From Oscillospiraceae bacterium (lineage in GTDB: Bacteria; Bacillota; Clostridia; Oscillospirales; Oscillospiraceae): a stretch of 64,000 nt of DNA. The notes under the pieces are model-generated. The model searched no databases. It saw only the letters and a program-made list of their open reading frames with translations, and was not told where the DNA came from. Where the stretch lies: positions 124,001-188,000 of the forward strand of contig CAJTFK010000004.1 of the NCBI GenBank assembly GCA_910575505.1, in the 5' to 3' direction. A program made the translations under genes and the position numbers. Shown here in pieces: positions 9,005-18,792 of this stretch (within the stretch, counting starts at the first letter, position 1; each line of letters begins with the position of its first letter).

Positions 9005-9090
9005 CGATATCTTTTCGAAATTTTTTCGACGCTTTCGAAACCTTTTCGAAACTTTTCCCGAGACCTTTTCGGGGGCCTTTTCAAAAACGA
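9005..9090. other. Helically phased T-tracts (possible bent DNA)
   Basis: Seven short T-tracts, mostly TTTTC or TTTTCG, recur with C positions at 9016, 9027, 9036, 9047, 9057, 9070 and 9082, a mean spacing of 11 nt. They lie between two convergent genes, after the terminator. Phased A/T tracts of this type curve DNA. Confidence 0.45.
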
Positions 9091-9222
9091 TTCACATTTG
9101 TGTTCCCCTATGTATCCGCCCGGCAGTCAAGGCCTTGCGGGAAGGCGGCGGGAAACACGACGGCGGATGGGGCATTTCAGGTTTGACCGTCCGAGCCAAC
9201 GTCTGTCTCCAGTTTTTCACGG

Positions 9223-10533
9223 TTACCGTTCGCACTTCCAGAAGGCCACGCTGTAGGGGGGCAGCTCACTGCCGCCGCCGAAGTCGTGGGTCTCTCCGGT
9301 GATCAGGTCCACCGCCCGGCCGCAGCCGGCGTCAAAGTGTGCGGTATAGGGCGCGTCGGAGGCGTTGACAGCCACCAGCACCCGTTCCGCGTCCGTCCGG
9401 CGCTGGAAAACGGTCTGGTGGTTGGTGAGGACAATATCCTTGAAGTCCCCATAGCACAGGGCTTCACTCTCCCGGTGGGCCCGGACCATGGCGGCAATCC
9501 GGTCCGTCAGGTCCGTCCACTCCGGCCTGTCAAGGGCAGGGCGGAGGGCGTCGTCTCCCTGGGACTTCTCCCCCGGGATTCCCCACTCGCTGCCGTAGTA
9601 CAGGCAGGGGATGCCCGGCATGCCGAAGAGGAGGCCGTAGAGCAGGGGCAGGTGCCGGGGATTGGTCAGGATGCTGGCGGCCCGGGTGACGTCGTGGTTG
9701 TCCGCGAAGCACAGGAGATGCTTCCCCTTGTACAGCGTCCACTGCTCCGGACCAAACTGGCGCTTGAGGCTGTGGACAATCTCAAAGAGGTTCATGGAAT
9801 TCAGGCTGGAGTAAAGGCCCTTGTAGCACTCGTAGTTCGTGCAGGAGTGGAGGAGGCCGTCTCCCACCCAGCGGTTGTAGTCTCCGTGGAGGGTCTCCCC
9901 CACCAGGAAGAATTCCGGCTTCAGGTCCCCGGTGAACTGCCGCAGGCGGCGGATAAACTCGGGGTCCAGGCAGTAGGCCACGTCCAGCCGCAGGCCGTCG
10001 ATGCCGAACTCCTCCACCCAGAGCCTTACGCAGTCCAGCAGGTAATCCACCACGGCGGGATTGCGAAGATTCAGCTTCACCAGCTCAAAATGGCCCTCCC
10101 AGCCCTCGTACCAGAATCCGTCGCCGTAGTTGGAATTTCCGTCGAAGTTGATGTGAAACCAGTCCTTATAGGGGGAATCCCATCTCTTTTCCTGAACGTC
10201 CCGGAAGGCCCAGAAGCCCCGGCCCACGTGGTTGAACACCCCGTCCAGCACCACCCGGATGTTGTGGCGGTGGAAGGTCCTGACCACCTCGGCAAGGTCC
10301 TCGTTGGTCCCCAGGCGGCAGTCCAGTTTCCGGTAGTCCCGGGTGTCGTAGCCGTGGCGGTCGCTCTCAAAAACCGGGGTCAGATACAGGGCGCTGACGC
10401 CCAGGCGCTCCAGATGCTCCGCCCAGTCCATGAGCTTCAGAATCCGGCTGGTCAAAACGCCGTCGTTCTCCCGGGGCGCGCCGCAGAGGCCCAGGGGAAC
10501 CATTTGATAAAATACCGCTTGCTCTGCCCACAT
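9223..10533 (-). CDS. GH13 alpha-amylase-family glycosidase
   Basis: The 436-residue enzyme has the four GH13 regions in order: DGVFNHVG, GLRLDVAYCL (nucleophile Asp), FLVGETLHGD (acid/base Glu) and FADNHDVTR (transition-state Asp). There is no signal peptide, so it should act inside the cell on imported maltodextrins or glycogen-like glucans. The N-terminus fits cytoplasmic GH13 members. Start chosen at ATG 10533 with AGGAAGAG upstream. No transporter gene is nearby, so the exact substrate is open. Confidence 0.9.
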   Translation of the reverse strand: MWAEQAVFYQMVPLGLCGAPRENDGVLTSRILKLMDWAEHLERLGVSALYLTPVFESDRHGYDTRDYRKLDCRLGTNEDLAEVVRTFHRHNIRVVLDGVFNHVGRGFWAFRDVQEKRWDSPYKDWFHINFDGNSNYGDGFWYEGWEGHFELVKLNLRNPAVVDYLLDCVRLWVEEFGIDGLRLDVAYCLDPEFIRRLRQFTGDLKPEFFLVGETLHGDYNRWVGDGLLHSCTNYECYKGLYSSLNSMNLFEIVHSLKRQFGPEQWTLYKGKHLLCFADNHDVTRAASILTNPRHLPLLYGLLFGMPGIPCLYYGSEWGIPGEKSQGDDALRPALDRPEWTDLTDRIAAMVRAHRESEALCYGDFKDIVLTNHQTVFQRRTDAERVLVAVNASDAPYTAHFDAGCGRAVDLITGETHDFGGGSELPPYSVAFWKCER

Positions 10534-10868
10534 AACTATCTCTTCCTTTCTCGTTTCAATCTGCACTCAGTATATCACAGTTTCTGCCGGCGGTCGAGAG
10601 TTTTTGCGGAGCATGTTCCCATCCTGCGAAAAAGGCCCGCCGCACCGGAAGGCTCCGGCGGCGGCAGTACGCTGAGCCCCATGGCTTTTCGGCCGGGGCA
10701 GCCGCCTCCCCGCCGACGGACTTTCCATGGAAGCCGCTGGAAAGGAATGGTTGCTTTTTCCATGCTTTGATGATATAGTGAGAGGACAGAGCTTCGGGCA
10801 GCGGACCGCGTCCGGCGCTCCTCTTCCGCCGCACCCACGGCGGGGTGGAGCAGAAAGAAAAAGGTGAC
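10534..10868. promoter_or_regulatory. Divergent promoter region
   Basis: Minus strand: TCGACC (10592-10597), 17 nt, TATACT (10569-10574) with TGTGA before it, serving the glycosidase. Plus strand: TTGCTT (10751-10756), 17 nt, TATAGT (10774-10779), serving the FadR-type gene. I see no further gene in the region. Confidence 0.6.
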
Positions 10869-10869
10869 T

Positions 10870-11577
10870 ATGAGAGAAGAGCAGAATCGCCCCAGACGCA
10901 AGAGCCTTTCCAGACAGGTCATGAAAGCCATTGAGAACATCATTTTGGAACAGCATCTGCGGCCCGGAGATCCTCTGCCCACGGAGCAGCAGATCGCCGG
11001 GGAGCTTCAGGTCAGCAAGAGCAGCGTACGGGAAGCCGTCAAAATGCTGGAGGCCCTGGGCGTCGTGGAAATCCGCCGGGGCCTGTACACCGTCATCAGC
11101 GAAAATCCGGAACAGGGTTATCTGAATCTGATTCTTTCCCACTTCTGCCTGAACAGCGGCAGCACCGACGATCTGAGGGAGTTCCGCCGGATCGTGGAAG
11201 AAGCCTATGCCCTTCAGGCCATCAAAACCGCCACGGAGGAGGACATTTCGGAAATCCGAAGGGCCCTGGAGGAGTTTCAGGACAGGCTGTCCGCAGGCCA
11301 TGCCTGCGCGGAGGACGACATCCGCTTTCACAATCAGATTCTCTACGCCACCCACAATCCCTTTCTCATCACCCTGGGCGTGGCGCTGAACCAGCTGTTC
11401 AGCGACAGCATCGGCGTCTCCATCAGCCGTCATCCGGACGACGCTGCGGCTGACCACCAGCGGATTTTCCAGGGCATCGTCCAGCGAAAACCGGAAATCG
11501 TCTCCAACGCCATTGCGGAAAGCGCCCGGCACTGGTCCCTCTCCCTGCCCCGGGGCGGGGACTGCCCGCTCCCGTAA
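10870..11577 (+). CDS. FadR-subfamily GntR regulator
   Basis: The 235-residue protein has a GntR winged helix (about residues 5-75; LPTEQQIAGELQVSKSSVRE) and an all-helical FCD effector domain (about 90-225) with Asp/His-type ligands typical of metal- and carboxylate-sensing members. It is divergent from the GH13 gene and convergent with an amidohydrolase, either of which may be a target. An upstream GTG at 10864 lies in the ribosome-binding site, so ATG 10870 is preferred. Confidence 0.88.
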   Translation: MREEQNRPRRKSLSRQVMKAIENIILEQHLRPGDPLPTEQQIAGELQVSKSSVREAVKMLEALGVVEIRRGLYTVISENPEQGYLNLILSHFCLNSGSTDDLREFRRIVEEAYALQAIKTATEEDISEIRRALEEFQDRLSAGHACAEDDIRFHNQILYATHNPFLITLGVALNQLFSDSIGVSISRHPDDAAADHQRIFQGIVQRKPEIVSNAIAESARHWSLSLPRGGDCPLP

Positions 11578-11595
11578 GCGTCCGGGAACCTGCCC

Positions 11596-11635
11596 GCCGC
11601 CTGCCGGAATGCTGATCCGGCAGGCGGCGGTTTTT
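11596..11635 (+). terminator. Rho-independent terminator
   Basis: GCCGCCTGCCGGA (11596-11608) pairs with TCCGGCAGGCGGC (11616-11628), followed by five T residues. Confidence 0.9.
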
Positions 11636-11694
11636 CAAGTCCTTCCCCCCCTCGCGGACACAACCGCCCGGACTCTCCAGGGGCGTGCTCCATT

Positions 11695-11775
11695 CGGAGA
11701 TTCTATGCAGACGCCGGACTCTGTCCCGGCCCGTCTCCCGGGGGCCTGGCAATTCCAAAAGACGGGGCGGGCCGG
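11695..11775 (+). repeat. GC-rich hairpin repeat, family B copy 2
   Basis: GGAGATTCTATG leads into CTCTGTCCCGGCCCGTCTCC, the core shared with copies at 50.5 and 59.05 kb. It lies between the converging regulator and amidohydrolase genes. Confidence 0.5.
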
Positions 11776-11854
11776 AATTCGCCTCCTGCTCCGCCGCCTG
11801 ATGAACTGCGTGAGCGGGCACGCCCCCCTCCCGTTCCCGGAACGCCGGACTCCG

Positions 11855-12676
11855 TCAGAGCCCCAGGCCGTAGACCCGGTTGGCATTGTCAAAAAACACC
11901 GCATCCCGCCGGGCCTCGGGCAGCAGCCGGTCCGCAAAGGCGATATATTCCGCCAGATTGACAATGGGCCAGTCGGTGCCGAAGAGAATCTGATCCCAGC
12001 GCCCCGCGGCCTTCAGCCAGGTCCGAAGCAGGTCCGCATACCCCGCCTGTTCCCGAAACCAGACGTCCAGATCCGTCCGCCCCTCCAGCAGCCCGGAGAG
12101 GTCGGCGGAGACGTTGGGGTTCTTCGCCAGCACCGCGGCGGCGGACTCCCAGAAGGGACTGCCGAAATGGCACATGACAAACCGGACAGAGGGATGGTCC
12201 GCCGCAATCTCATCCAGAGCCAGCGGGTGGCAGTATTTCAGGTGGGCCTGGGGAAAGGAGGTCAGTCCCATATGGACCGCCACCGGCTTGTCATAGTGCC
12301 GGGCCAGCTCATAGACGGGCTGGTACAGCGGGGCGGACAGGGGAAGCTTGTGATATCCGGGGTACAGCTTCACCCCGCAGCAGCTCTCCCGCCGCAGGTG
12401 GTCCTCCACCCGGTCGGCAATCTCGGAGACGGACAGCTCCACGCCCCCCAGCAGCCCGCTGTCCAGACCCACGCAGTAGTGAAACAGGTCCGGCGGATAG
12501 TCATGTGCCTCCAGCTCCAGTCCTCCGTTTCCCATAATCACGCCATGGAGGATGCCCAGCTCCTGATAGACCTGCCGCAGATGGGCCGTGCTGTTCTCAT
12601 GGCCCACCTGCCGGGCTCTCTCCCCGGCGTCAGGGCCGGTGAACAGATGCAGATGGGCGTCGATGATGGTTCCCAT
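11855..12676 (-). CDS. Amidohydrolase (TIM-barrel, amidohydrolase-2 type)
   Basis: The 273-residue protein begins MGTIIDAHLHLF, the metal-binding D-x-H-x-H of the superfamily. Later metal or proton-relay residues fit the family: PVAVHMGL, FVMCHFGSP and LFGTDWPIVN (catalytic Asp). Such enzymes hydrolyse or decarboxylate cyclic or aromatic substrates; the substrate here is not evident. The start at 12676 sits behind AAAGGAA; longer in-frame extensions run into the repeat-rich upstream region and are unlikely. Confidence 0.88.
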   Translation of the reverse strand: MGTIIDAHLHLFTGPDAGERARQVGHENSTAHLRQVYQELGILHGVIMGNGGLELEAHDYPPDLFHYCVGLDSGLLGGVELSVSEIADRVEDHLRRESCCGVKLYPGYHKLPLSAPLYQPVYELARHYDKPVAVHMGLTSFPQAHLKYCHPLALDEIAADHPSVRFVMCHFGSPFWESAAAVLAKNPNVSADLSGLLEGRTDLDVWFREQAGYADLLRTWLKAAGRWDQILFGTDWPIVNLAEYIAFADRLLPEARRDAVFFDNANRVYGLGL

Positions 12677-13440
12677 AGAAGCGTTTCCTTTCCGCTTTTT
12701 TTCGTTCACTTTTTTTGCGTCCGTTTTTTCAGCTTCCCTGACTATAGCACAGCGCCGCCCCTTTGGCAACATCAGGGGCCCGTTTTCCCTCGCCTGTCTC
12801 ATAAAAAAGTGATAGAACGGGACAGGTGACGGAACTGGATGAGTTACGGAAAACAGCGGAGACAGAAGACCCGGGAATTCAGAACCTGTATTCACAACCG
12901 CCGAACGCTGTCTGAACGGCCTTTTTCCCGCCATACCGCACCGGTTTCCCCTGTAATCCGTCAGGATTGCAGGGGAAATCTCTTTATTTGACAGGAAACT
13001 CTCCCGCCCATCCGGCATCCCCCCCGGCTGCGAATACAGGTTCTTACAGTTCCGGTTTCGAAGACGGCAGCCGTCTTCTCCGTGGAAATGCCAACAGACT
13101 GTGAACGCTTTACGCAAATTTGCTTTGGCTATCCGCAAAATTTCACCGCCGCAAATCATTTGAAATCTTCTGTTAAGGCACATATGCTTTCTCTTTTTTT
13201 GAGTCCTGATGCCCTGCCTGGCATTCTCCGTTTTTTATGAGACGGGCGTAAACGCCAGAGGCCCTTTCGCGCATCTTACCAGAGGGCGGCGGTTCCGAGA
13301 TCCCCGGCAGCTCCGGGGCGGGCCGCCGGGGGCGGTGACTCTGAAGGCACGGCAGGCCCTTTCCCCACAGGCGGACTTGTGTTCCGGGATATCCGCCTCC
13401 CCGGCGGTCAGGGGTGCGCGCCGGCCAGGCTCTCTGTTCT
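12677..13440. other. Intergenic region with family A repeat
   Basis: Apart from the repeat at 12881-13044 and an AT-rich patch at 13130-13210, I see no gene or RNA here. Open frames in it are short and lack ribosome-binding sites. Confidence 0.5.
12881..13044 (+). repeat. Family A inverted-end repeat, full copy
   Basis: 164 bp opening AGAACCTGTATTCACAACCG and closing CGAATACAGGTTCT, so the terminal 14 or so bases are inverted repeats. It contains the family marker ACGGCCTTTTTCCCGCC and an inner small dyad (TTTCCCCTGTAATCC...GGATTGCAGGGGAAA). Confidence 0.8.
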
Positions 13441-13450
13441 TCAGTAAAAT

Positions 13451-13504
13451 TTTATCGAAAAACAATAAATCAGCATTGACTTTCGATAAATCCCGTGGTA
13501 GGAT
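13451..13504 (+). promoter_or_regulatory. Promoter with dyad operator for the DUF2975/XRE pair
   Basis: A perfect inverted repeat, TTTATCGAAA (13451-13460) and TTTCGATAAA (13481-13490), brackets the -35 box TTGACT (13476-13481); the -10 is TAGGAT (13499-13504) after 17 nt. A repressor bound here would block the promoter. The Cro/CI-type protein two genes down is the obvious candidate. Confidence 0.75.
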
Positions 13505-13527
13505 ACCAGAGAAAGGAGGCGGTTCCA

Positions 13528-14079
13528 ATGAAAACCGTCGACGCCCGGAAAATCGCCGGGGTGCTGAACGTTCTGGTGGGGATTGCCCTGGTCTGCAATG
13601 TAATCGCCGTGTACATGGTGCCCACCATTGTGCTGGTGGGCGGCGCTCAGAATCTTGTCGGCCACCCGCATCAGTGGGGCGGACTGCGGGGGACTCTGGC
13701 GGCCTGGGGCCACGGCTGGATCTGGTTCGGCAGCTATGAGTGGGTTCTGACCCTGTTCCTCGTCTTCGCCGGCGTCAACACCGCCGTCATCCTCCGGCAG
13801 GCCCGGCGGGTGCTGGGCACCGTCCTCCGGGGGGAGCCCTTCTCCATGGAAAATGCCGTCAGCCTCAGCCGTGCCGCTCTCAGCTGTTTCCTCATCGCCG
13901 GGGCGGCTCTGGGACGGGTGATTTTCAGCGTGTGGCACTACCAGTCTCTCCGGCCCCTGGGGACATACAACGCGCTGTTTGTGCCCATGTTCGCCATGGG
14001 GGGGCTGCTGTGTCTGGTGATGTCCGCCCTCTTCCGCCAGGCGGCGGAGCTGAAGGCGGAAAACGACCTGACCATATGA
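13528..14079 (+). CDS. DUF2975-type membrane protein
   Basis: The 183-residue protein has four hydrophobic segments (about residues 12-35, 60-85, 112-135 and 150-172) and the layout of DUF2975 proteins, which are regularly paired with a small XRE regulator as here. The role of the family is unknown; a membrane sensor or antagonist of the regulator has been suggested by the pairing only. Start has AAAGGAGG 8 nt upstream. Confidence 0.8.
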   Translation: MKTVDARKIAGVLNVLVGIALVCNVIAVYMVPTIVLVGGAQNLVGHPHQWGGLRGTLAAWGHGWIWFGSYEWVLTLFLVFAGVNTAVILRQARRVLGTVLRGEPFSMENAVSLSRAALSCFLIAGAALGRVIFSVWHYQSLRPLGTYNALFVPMFAMGGLLCLVMSALFRQAAELKAENDLTI

Positions 14080-14088
14080 GGTGCCGCC

Positions 14089-14301
14089 ATGATCGTTGTG
14101 AATCTGGATGTAATGATGGCGAAGCGGAAAATGAGCCTGTCCCAGCTGGCGGAGCAGGTGGACATCACCCTGGCCAACCTGTCGGTTCTGAAGAACAACA
14201 GGGCCAAAGCCGTCCGGTTCTCCACGCTGGAGGCCGTCTGCAAGGCCCTGGACTGCCAGCCGGGAGATATTCTGGAATTTGTGCCGGACCGTGATGGGTG
14301 A
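14089..14301 (+). CDS. Small XRE-family regulator
   Basis: This 70-residue protein is a single Cro/CI helix-turn-helix of the YozG type: MSLSQLAEQVDITLANLSVL as the HTH, ending GDILEFVPDRDG. It follows the DUF2975 gene by 9 nt. It probably binds the TTTATCGAAA/TTTCGATAAA operator upstream of the pair and controls its own operon. Confidence 0.85.
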   Translation: MIVVNLDVMMAKRKMSLSQLAEQVDITLANLSVLKNNRAKAVRFSTLEAVCKALDCQPGDILEFVPDRDG

Positions 14302-14324
14302 GCACCTGAGAGGAGCGCTGTGAT

Positions 14325-14501
14325 ATGACGTTTATGACTTGGATGGTTCCTCTGTTTCTGGCTCTGGCGGCGGGAGCCGCAGGGCTGCTGGTTCGGGGAT
14401 TCCTGCGGAAGGAGAGAATGGATCTCTATTCCGCCGCCCTGCTGCTGGCCCTTCTGCTGGCGGTACTGCTGACCCTGGGGAGCTTTCTGGGGCGGACATG
14501 A
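14325..14501 (+). CDS. Small two-helix membrane protein
   Basis: A 58-residue ORF, MTFMTWMVPLFLALAAGAAG..., has two hydrophobic helices separated by a basic RGFLRKERMD loop. It starts 23 nt after the XRE gene, with GAGAGGAG upstream. It is probably part of the same operon. No function is assigned. Confidence 0.6.
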   Translation: MTFMTWMVPLFLALAAGAAGLLVRGFLRKERMDLYSAALLLALLLAVLLTLGSFLGRT

Positions 14502-14565
14502 CCGCCGTGGTTTCATCAAAACGCTGTCCCTCCCTGAAGGACAGCCTTGATAAGGAGAATTGCAT

Positions 14566-16194
14566 ATGAGCGAATTTGAAAACGCCCTGCCGGCGGAGGG
14601 CGGGGCGAAGCCTGCCCAAAATCCGGAAAACCACCCGCAAACCCATGAAACGCCGCCTGTTTCCGGCACAGAGACAGGCCCTGTGCCGGAGGCGGGACCG
14701 GGCAGACCGGGGGAACCGCTCCCCTGGAGACCGGAGGCAGACATCACAGGGCGGGATAAGGTTTTCACGCTGCTGACGGGCTGCTTCTGCCTCCTGCTAG
14801 TCAACACCGCCGGCTGGCCCTGGGGCATGTGCGACACGCTGCTGTTCCTCGCCTGGTACCTTCTGCTGCTGGGCTTCACGGGGCGGGAACCCCTGTGCCG
14901 CCGCCGGGAGAGCCGGGTGCTGCTGGGGGTGAATCTGGCCCTGGCGGCGACCTTCGTCCTGACCTCCAACCCCCTGTTCCGTTTGTGGAATTTTCTGGCG
15001 CTGATGGTCCTGGTCCCCGTTCAGGCCCTGTCCCTCTCCGCCGGAGCCCTGCTGCCCTGGTGGCGGCCCGCCATGCTGTGGGAGCGGTTTCTGCTGGCAG
15101 CCTGGGGCCTGTTCGGGAATCTGTGGGTTCCTCTGACGGCGGCGTTCCCGGCGCGGGAACGGCAGGAGGAGCGGCGCAGACGGACGCTGCCTCTGGTGCT
15201 GGGGACGGCGGGGGCCCTGGCGCTGGTGGCGGTACTGGCGCCGGTGCTGATGTCCGCCGACGCCCTGTTTGCCGCCTCCCTGGAGGCCCTTCGTTTCCCC
15301 AGCCTGGATCATCTGGAGGAGTACCTGGGAAAGCTCTTCTGGACCCTGGTGCTGACGCCCTTTGCCTTCAGCTTCCTGTACAGCCTCCGGCACCCCAGGC
15401 CCCTGAGCGGCTCCCTGCCGGAGAAGCGGACGGACGGCCTGAGCTTTCTGCTGATGCTGGCGGCGCTGGACGGGCTCTACCTGCTGTTTCTGGCGGTGCA
15501 GTCCGCCGGGCTCTTCGGCGGGCCGGAGTATCTGGCCCGGCGGGGCGTCAGCTATGCCGAGTGGGCCCGGAGCGGCTTTTTCCAGATGGTGGGGGTCACC
15601 GTGGTCAACCTCACCGTCACCCTGGCGGGGCTGACCTTCTCCCGGCGGGAGGGGCGAACCTGGACGGTCCTCCGGCTGCTCTCCGCCCTGCTGGCGGGGG
15701 AAAGCCTGCTGCTGCTGGCCTCCGCCGCCTGGCGGATGACCCTGTACGTCTCCGCCTACGGTCTGAGCTTCAAGCGCTGCATGACCTACTGGGGCATGGT
15801 GATGATGGCCCTGTTCTTTCTGGCGGCGCTGTGGAAGCTGCAAAAGCCGGACAGGAGCTTCTGCCGCCTGGCCTTCCCCCTGGCCCTGGCGGGGTGGTTG
15901 GTGATCAACTGCGTGCCCCTGGACTATCTGGTGGCAAAGGACCAGGTGGACCGGTATCTTGCCTGCGAGGCCCGAACGCCCAATATCAGCGTCAGCTACC
16001 TGCTTTATGACCTCTCCTATGACACCCTGCCCCAGCTGGCCCGGCTGGACAGCCGCCTGACCTTCTATGACTGGCGAACAGGCCGGGACGAGCCCCTGGG
16101 TGATATGCTGGCACGCCGCCGGGAGGAGGCCCGGCAGGACTGCGCGGACTGGCGCAGCTGGTCCCTCTCCGCCTGCATCGCGGCGGGGGGCTGA
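14566..16194 (+). CDS. DUF4173/DUF4153-type multi-pass membrane protein
   Basis: The 542-residue product has a Pro/Glu-rich cytoplasmic N-terminus (about 1-65), about 11-12 hydrophobic helices (65-470) and a soluble tail. It matches the general form of DUF4173 proteins, which often sit beside XRE/DUF2975-type genes. Start at ATG 14566 with AAGGAG 8 nt upstream. Function unknown. Confidence 0.75.
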   Translation: MSEFENALPAEGGAKPAQNPENHPQTHETPPVSGTETGPVPEAGPGRPGEPLPWRPEADITGRDKVFTLLTGCFCLLLVNTAGWPWGMCDTLLFLAWYLLLLGFTGREPLCRRRESRVLLGVNLALAATFVLTSNPLFRLWNFLALMVLVPVQALSLSAGALLPWWRPAMLWERFLLAAWGLFGNLWVPLTAAFPARERQEERRRRTLPLVLGTAGALALVAVLAPVLMSADALFAASLEALRFPSLDHLEEYLGKLFWTLVLTPFAFSFLYSLRHPRPLSGSLPEKRTDGLSFLLMLAALDGLYLLFLAVQSAGLFGGPEYLARRGVSYAEWARSGFFQMVGVTVVNLTVTLAGLTFSRREGRTWTVLRLLSALLAGESLLLLASAAWRMTLYVSAYGLSFKRCMTYWGMVMMALFFLAALWKLQKPDRSFCRLAFPLALAGWLVINCVPLDYLVAKDQVDRYLACEARTPNISVSYLLYDLSYDTLPQLARLDSRLTFYDWRTGRDEPLGDMLARRREEARQDCADWRSWSLSACIAAGG

Positions 16195-16216
16195 GGTCCC
16201 CGCCGCATGACGTACG

Positions 16217-16250
16217 AAAACGCCCGCCTGGTTGTACAGACGGGCGTTTT
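16217..16250. terminator. Bidirectional terminator
   Basis: AAAACGCCCGCCTG and CAGACGGGCGTTTT form a stem with A and T tracts on both sides, between the converging DUF4173 and clpC genes. Confidence 0.85.
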
Positions 16251-16268
16251 CCGCGCTTTGAGCGTTTG

Positions 16269-18755
16269 TCACTTGGTCAGGCAGACGCCGGAATCGTCCT
16301 TCCGGACCCGGAGCCTGCCGTCCTCCACCGCCAGCAGGGCGGTGTCGCCGGCTTTCAGGGTGCCGTCCAGCATCCCTTCGGCCACGGCGTCCTCCACCTG
16401 GTTCTGAATGCAGCGGCGGAGGGGCCGGGCGCCATACTTGGGGTCGAAGCCCGCCTTTGCCAGCTCGGCCACCGCCTCGTCGGAGGCGTTCAGGTGCAGG
16501 CCCATGGTCTCCATCCGGGCGGAGACGGCAGACAGCATCCGGCGGGCCACCTCCCGGATATCCTCCTCGGTGAGGGAGCGGAAGACGATGATGTCGTCGA
16601 TGCGGTTCAGGAACTCAGGCCGGAAGGTCTGGCGGAGCTCCGCCATGACGGTCTCCCTGGCCTGCTGGAATTTCTGCTCGCCGTCCTCGGCGGCGCTGTC
16701 CGACTGGGCAAAGCCCAGCTTCGTCCCGGCGGTGGTGAGGCTTTTGGCCCCGACGTTGCTGGTCATGACGATGACCGTGTTTTTAAAGTCCACCGTCCGG
16801 CCCTGGGCGTCGGTGATGCGGCCGTCGTCCAGAATCTGGAGCAGCATGTTCCATACATCCTCGTGGGCCTTCTCAATCTCGTCGAAGAGCACCACGGAAT
16901 AGGGTCTCCGGCGGACCTTTTCCGTCAGCTGGCCGCCCTCCTCATGGCCCACATAGCCTGGAGGGGAGCCCACCAGACGGGACACCGTGTGCCGCTCCAT
17001 ATACTCGGACATGTCGATGCGGATGATGGAGCTCTCGTCACCGAACATGGCTTCGGCCAGGGACTTGCACAGCTCCGTCTTGCCCACGCCGGTGGGGCCC
17101 AGGAAGAGGAAAGAGCCTGTGGGGCGCTTGGGGTCCTTGAGACCCACCCGGCCCCGGCGGATGGCCCGGGCCACGGCCTGAACGGCCTCGTCCTGGCCCA
17201 CCACTCTCTTGTGCAGGGTGTCCTCCATGTGAAGCAGGCGGGTTCCCTCGTCCTCGGTCAGACGGGTGACGGGAATGCCGGTCCAGCCGGAGACCACGGC
17301 GGCGATATCCTCCGGGCCCACGGGGCGGTGCTTCACCTCGCTCTTGCGGCGCTTGTCCCGCTCGATTTCCACCTGGTCCCGATAGTTCTTTTCAATGTCC
17401 CGGAGCTGGGCGGCGGTTTCATAGTCCTGCCTGGCAATTGCCGCCTCCTTGTCCTTGGCCAGGGCGGCAATCTTCTCCTCCAGGCTCTTCAGCTCCGGGG
17501 ATATCTCCTCCGTCTCCATCCGAACTCTGGACGCGGCCTCGTCCATCAGGTCGATGGCCTTGTCGGGCAGGAAGCGGTCCGCGATATAGCGGGCAGACAG
17601 GGAGACGGCGGACTCCAGGGCCTCGTCGGTAATCTGGAGCTTGTGATGCTGCTCGTATTTGGGCCGCAGGCCCTTCAGGATTTCCAGGCTGGCCTCCTGG
17701 CTGGGCTCGCCCACCTGGACCGGCTGAAAGCGGCGCTCCAGGGCGGCGTCCTTCTCGATATATTTCCGGTACTCGTTGAGGGTGGTGGCGCCGATGACCC
17801 GGATTTCCCCCCGGCCCAGGGCGGGCTTGATGATGTTCGCCGCGTCCACGGCGCCCTCGGCGCTGCCGGCTCCCACGATGGTGTGGAGCTCGTCGATGAA
17901 CAGAATCACGTCCCCGGACTTCTGAACCTCCTCCAGGGCCTTCTTGATTCGCTCCTCAAACTCGCCCCGGTACTTGGTGCCGGCCACCATGCCGGAGAGG
18001 TCCAGAGAGAGAATGCGTTTGTCCAGCAGGTCTTCCGGCACGTCGCCCATGGCAATCTTCCGGGCCAGGCCCTCCGCCACGGCGGTCTTGCCCACGCCGG
18101 GCTCGCCAATGAGACAGGGGTTGTTCTTGGTCCGCCGGGAGAGAATCTGAATAACCCGCTGAATCTCGCTGTCCCGGCCAATCACGGGGTCCAGCTTCCC
18201 CGCCCGGGCGTCGGCGGTCAGGTCCCTGGTGAATTCCCGCAGGGTCTTTCCGCTGCCGCCGGCGCCGCCGCTGTTTTTGGGCTCCTCCCGGGTGGATTTT
18301 CTCGCGCTGTTCTGGGCCCGCTCCTGGAGCTTGTGCATCAGTGCGTCATAGAGCCGCCGGGGGTCCGAGCCGGACAGCCGGAGCATCCGGACGGCCATGT
18401 TGTTCCCCTCCCGCAGCAGGCCCGCCAGCAGATGTTCGGCGCCCACATAGGCGCTGCCGCCTCTGGCGGAGTCCTCCATGGCGATTTCCACCACCCGGCG
18501 GGCCCTGGGGGTGAGGCCCTGGGCCGGGTTGCCGCCGGGGTTTCCGGCTCCCACGCTCCGGCAGATCATCTCGGCAATGAGGTCGTAGGTAAGGCCGTCC
18601 TCCACCAGAACCTCATGGGCCGCTCCTCCCGTCTGACGGAGGAGGCCCAGCAGCAGATGTTCGGTGCCCACATAGCCGTGCCCCAGCTCGCTGGCGGATT
18701 CCTGACTGAGCCGAAGAGCCTCTTCCGCTCCGGGGCTGAATTTCCGTTCGCTCAT
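16269..18755 (-). CDS. clpC: ATP-dependent Clp protease ATPase subunit ClpC
   Basis: The 828-residue Hsp100 unfoldase has the double Clp_N repeat (1-150), AAA-1 with [15 protein letters not shown] (about 217-231), a middle region containing a UVR-like segment ([20 protein letters not shown], about 425-444) and AAA-2 with [13 protein letters not shown]. It feeds substrates to ClpP. It is the last gene of the ctsR-mcsA-clpC heat-shock operon. The length and domain order are normal for ClpC. Confidence 0.97.
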   Translation of the reverse strand: MSERKFSPGAEEALRLSQESASELGHGYVGTEHLLLGLLRQTGGAAHEVLVEDGLTYDLIAEMICRSVGAGNPGGNPAQGLTPRARRVVEIAMEDSARGGSAYVGAEHLLAGLLREGNNMAVRMLRLSGSDPRRLYDALMHKLQERAQNSARKSTREEPKNSGGAGGSGKTLREFTRDLTADARAGKLDPVIGRDSEIQRVIQILSRRTKNNPCLIGEPGVGKTAVAEGLARKIAMGDVPEDLLDKRILSLDLSGMVAGTKYRGEFEERIKKALEEVQKSGDVILFIDELHTIVGAGSAEGAVDAANIIKPALGRGEIRVIGATTLNEYRKYIEKDAALERRFQPVQVGEPSQEASLEILKGLRPKYEQHHKLQITDEALESAVSLSARYIADRFLPDKAIDLMDEAASRVRMETEEISPELKSLEEKIAALAKDKEAAIARQDYETAAQLRDIEKNYRDQVEIERDKRRKSEVKHRPVGPEDIAAVVSGWTGIPVTRLTEDEGTRLLHMEDTLHKRVVGQDEAVQAVARAIRRGRVGLKDPKRPTGSFLFLGPTGVGKTELCKSLAEAMFGDESSIIRIDMSEYMERHTVSRLVGSPPGYVGHEEGGQLTEKVRRRPYSVVLFDEIEKAHEDVWNMLLQILDDGRITDAQGRTVDFKNTVIVMTSNVGAKSLTTAGTKLGFAQSDSAAEDGEQKFQQARETVMAELRQTFRPEFLNRIDDIIVFRSLTEEDIREVARRMLSAVSARMETMGLHLNASDEAVAELAKAGFDPKYGARPLRRCIQNQVEDAVAEGMLDGTLKAGDTALLAVEDGRLRVRKDDSGVCLTK

Positions 18756-18792
18756 ATCGTTCTACTTCCTTTCTGAAAGATTCGTATTTTCC

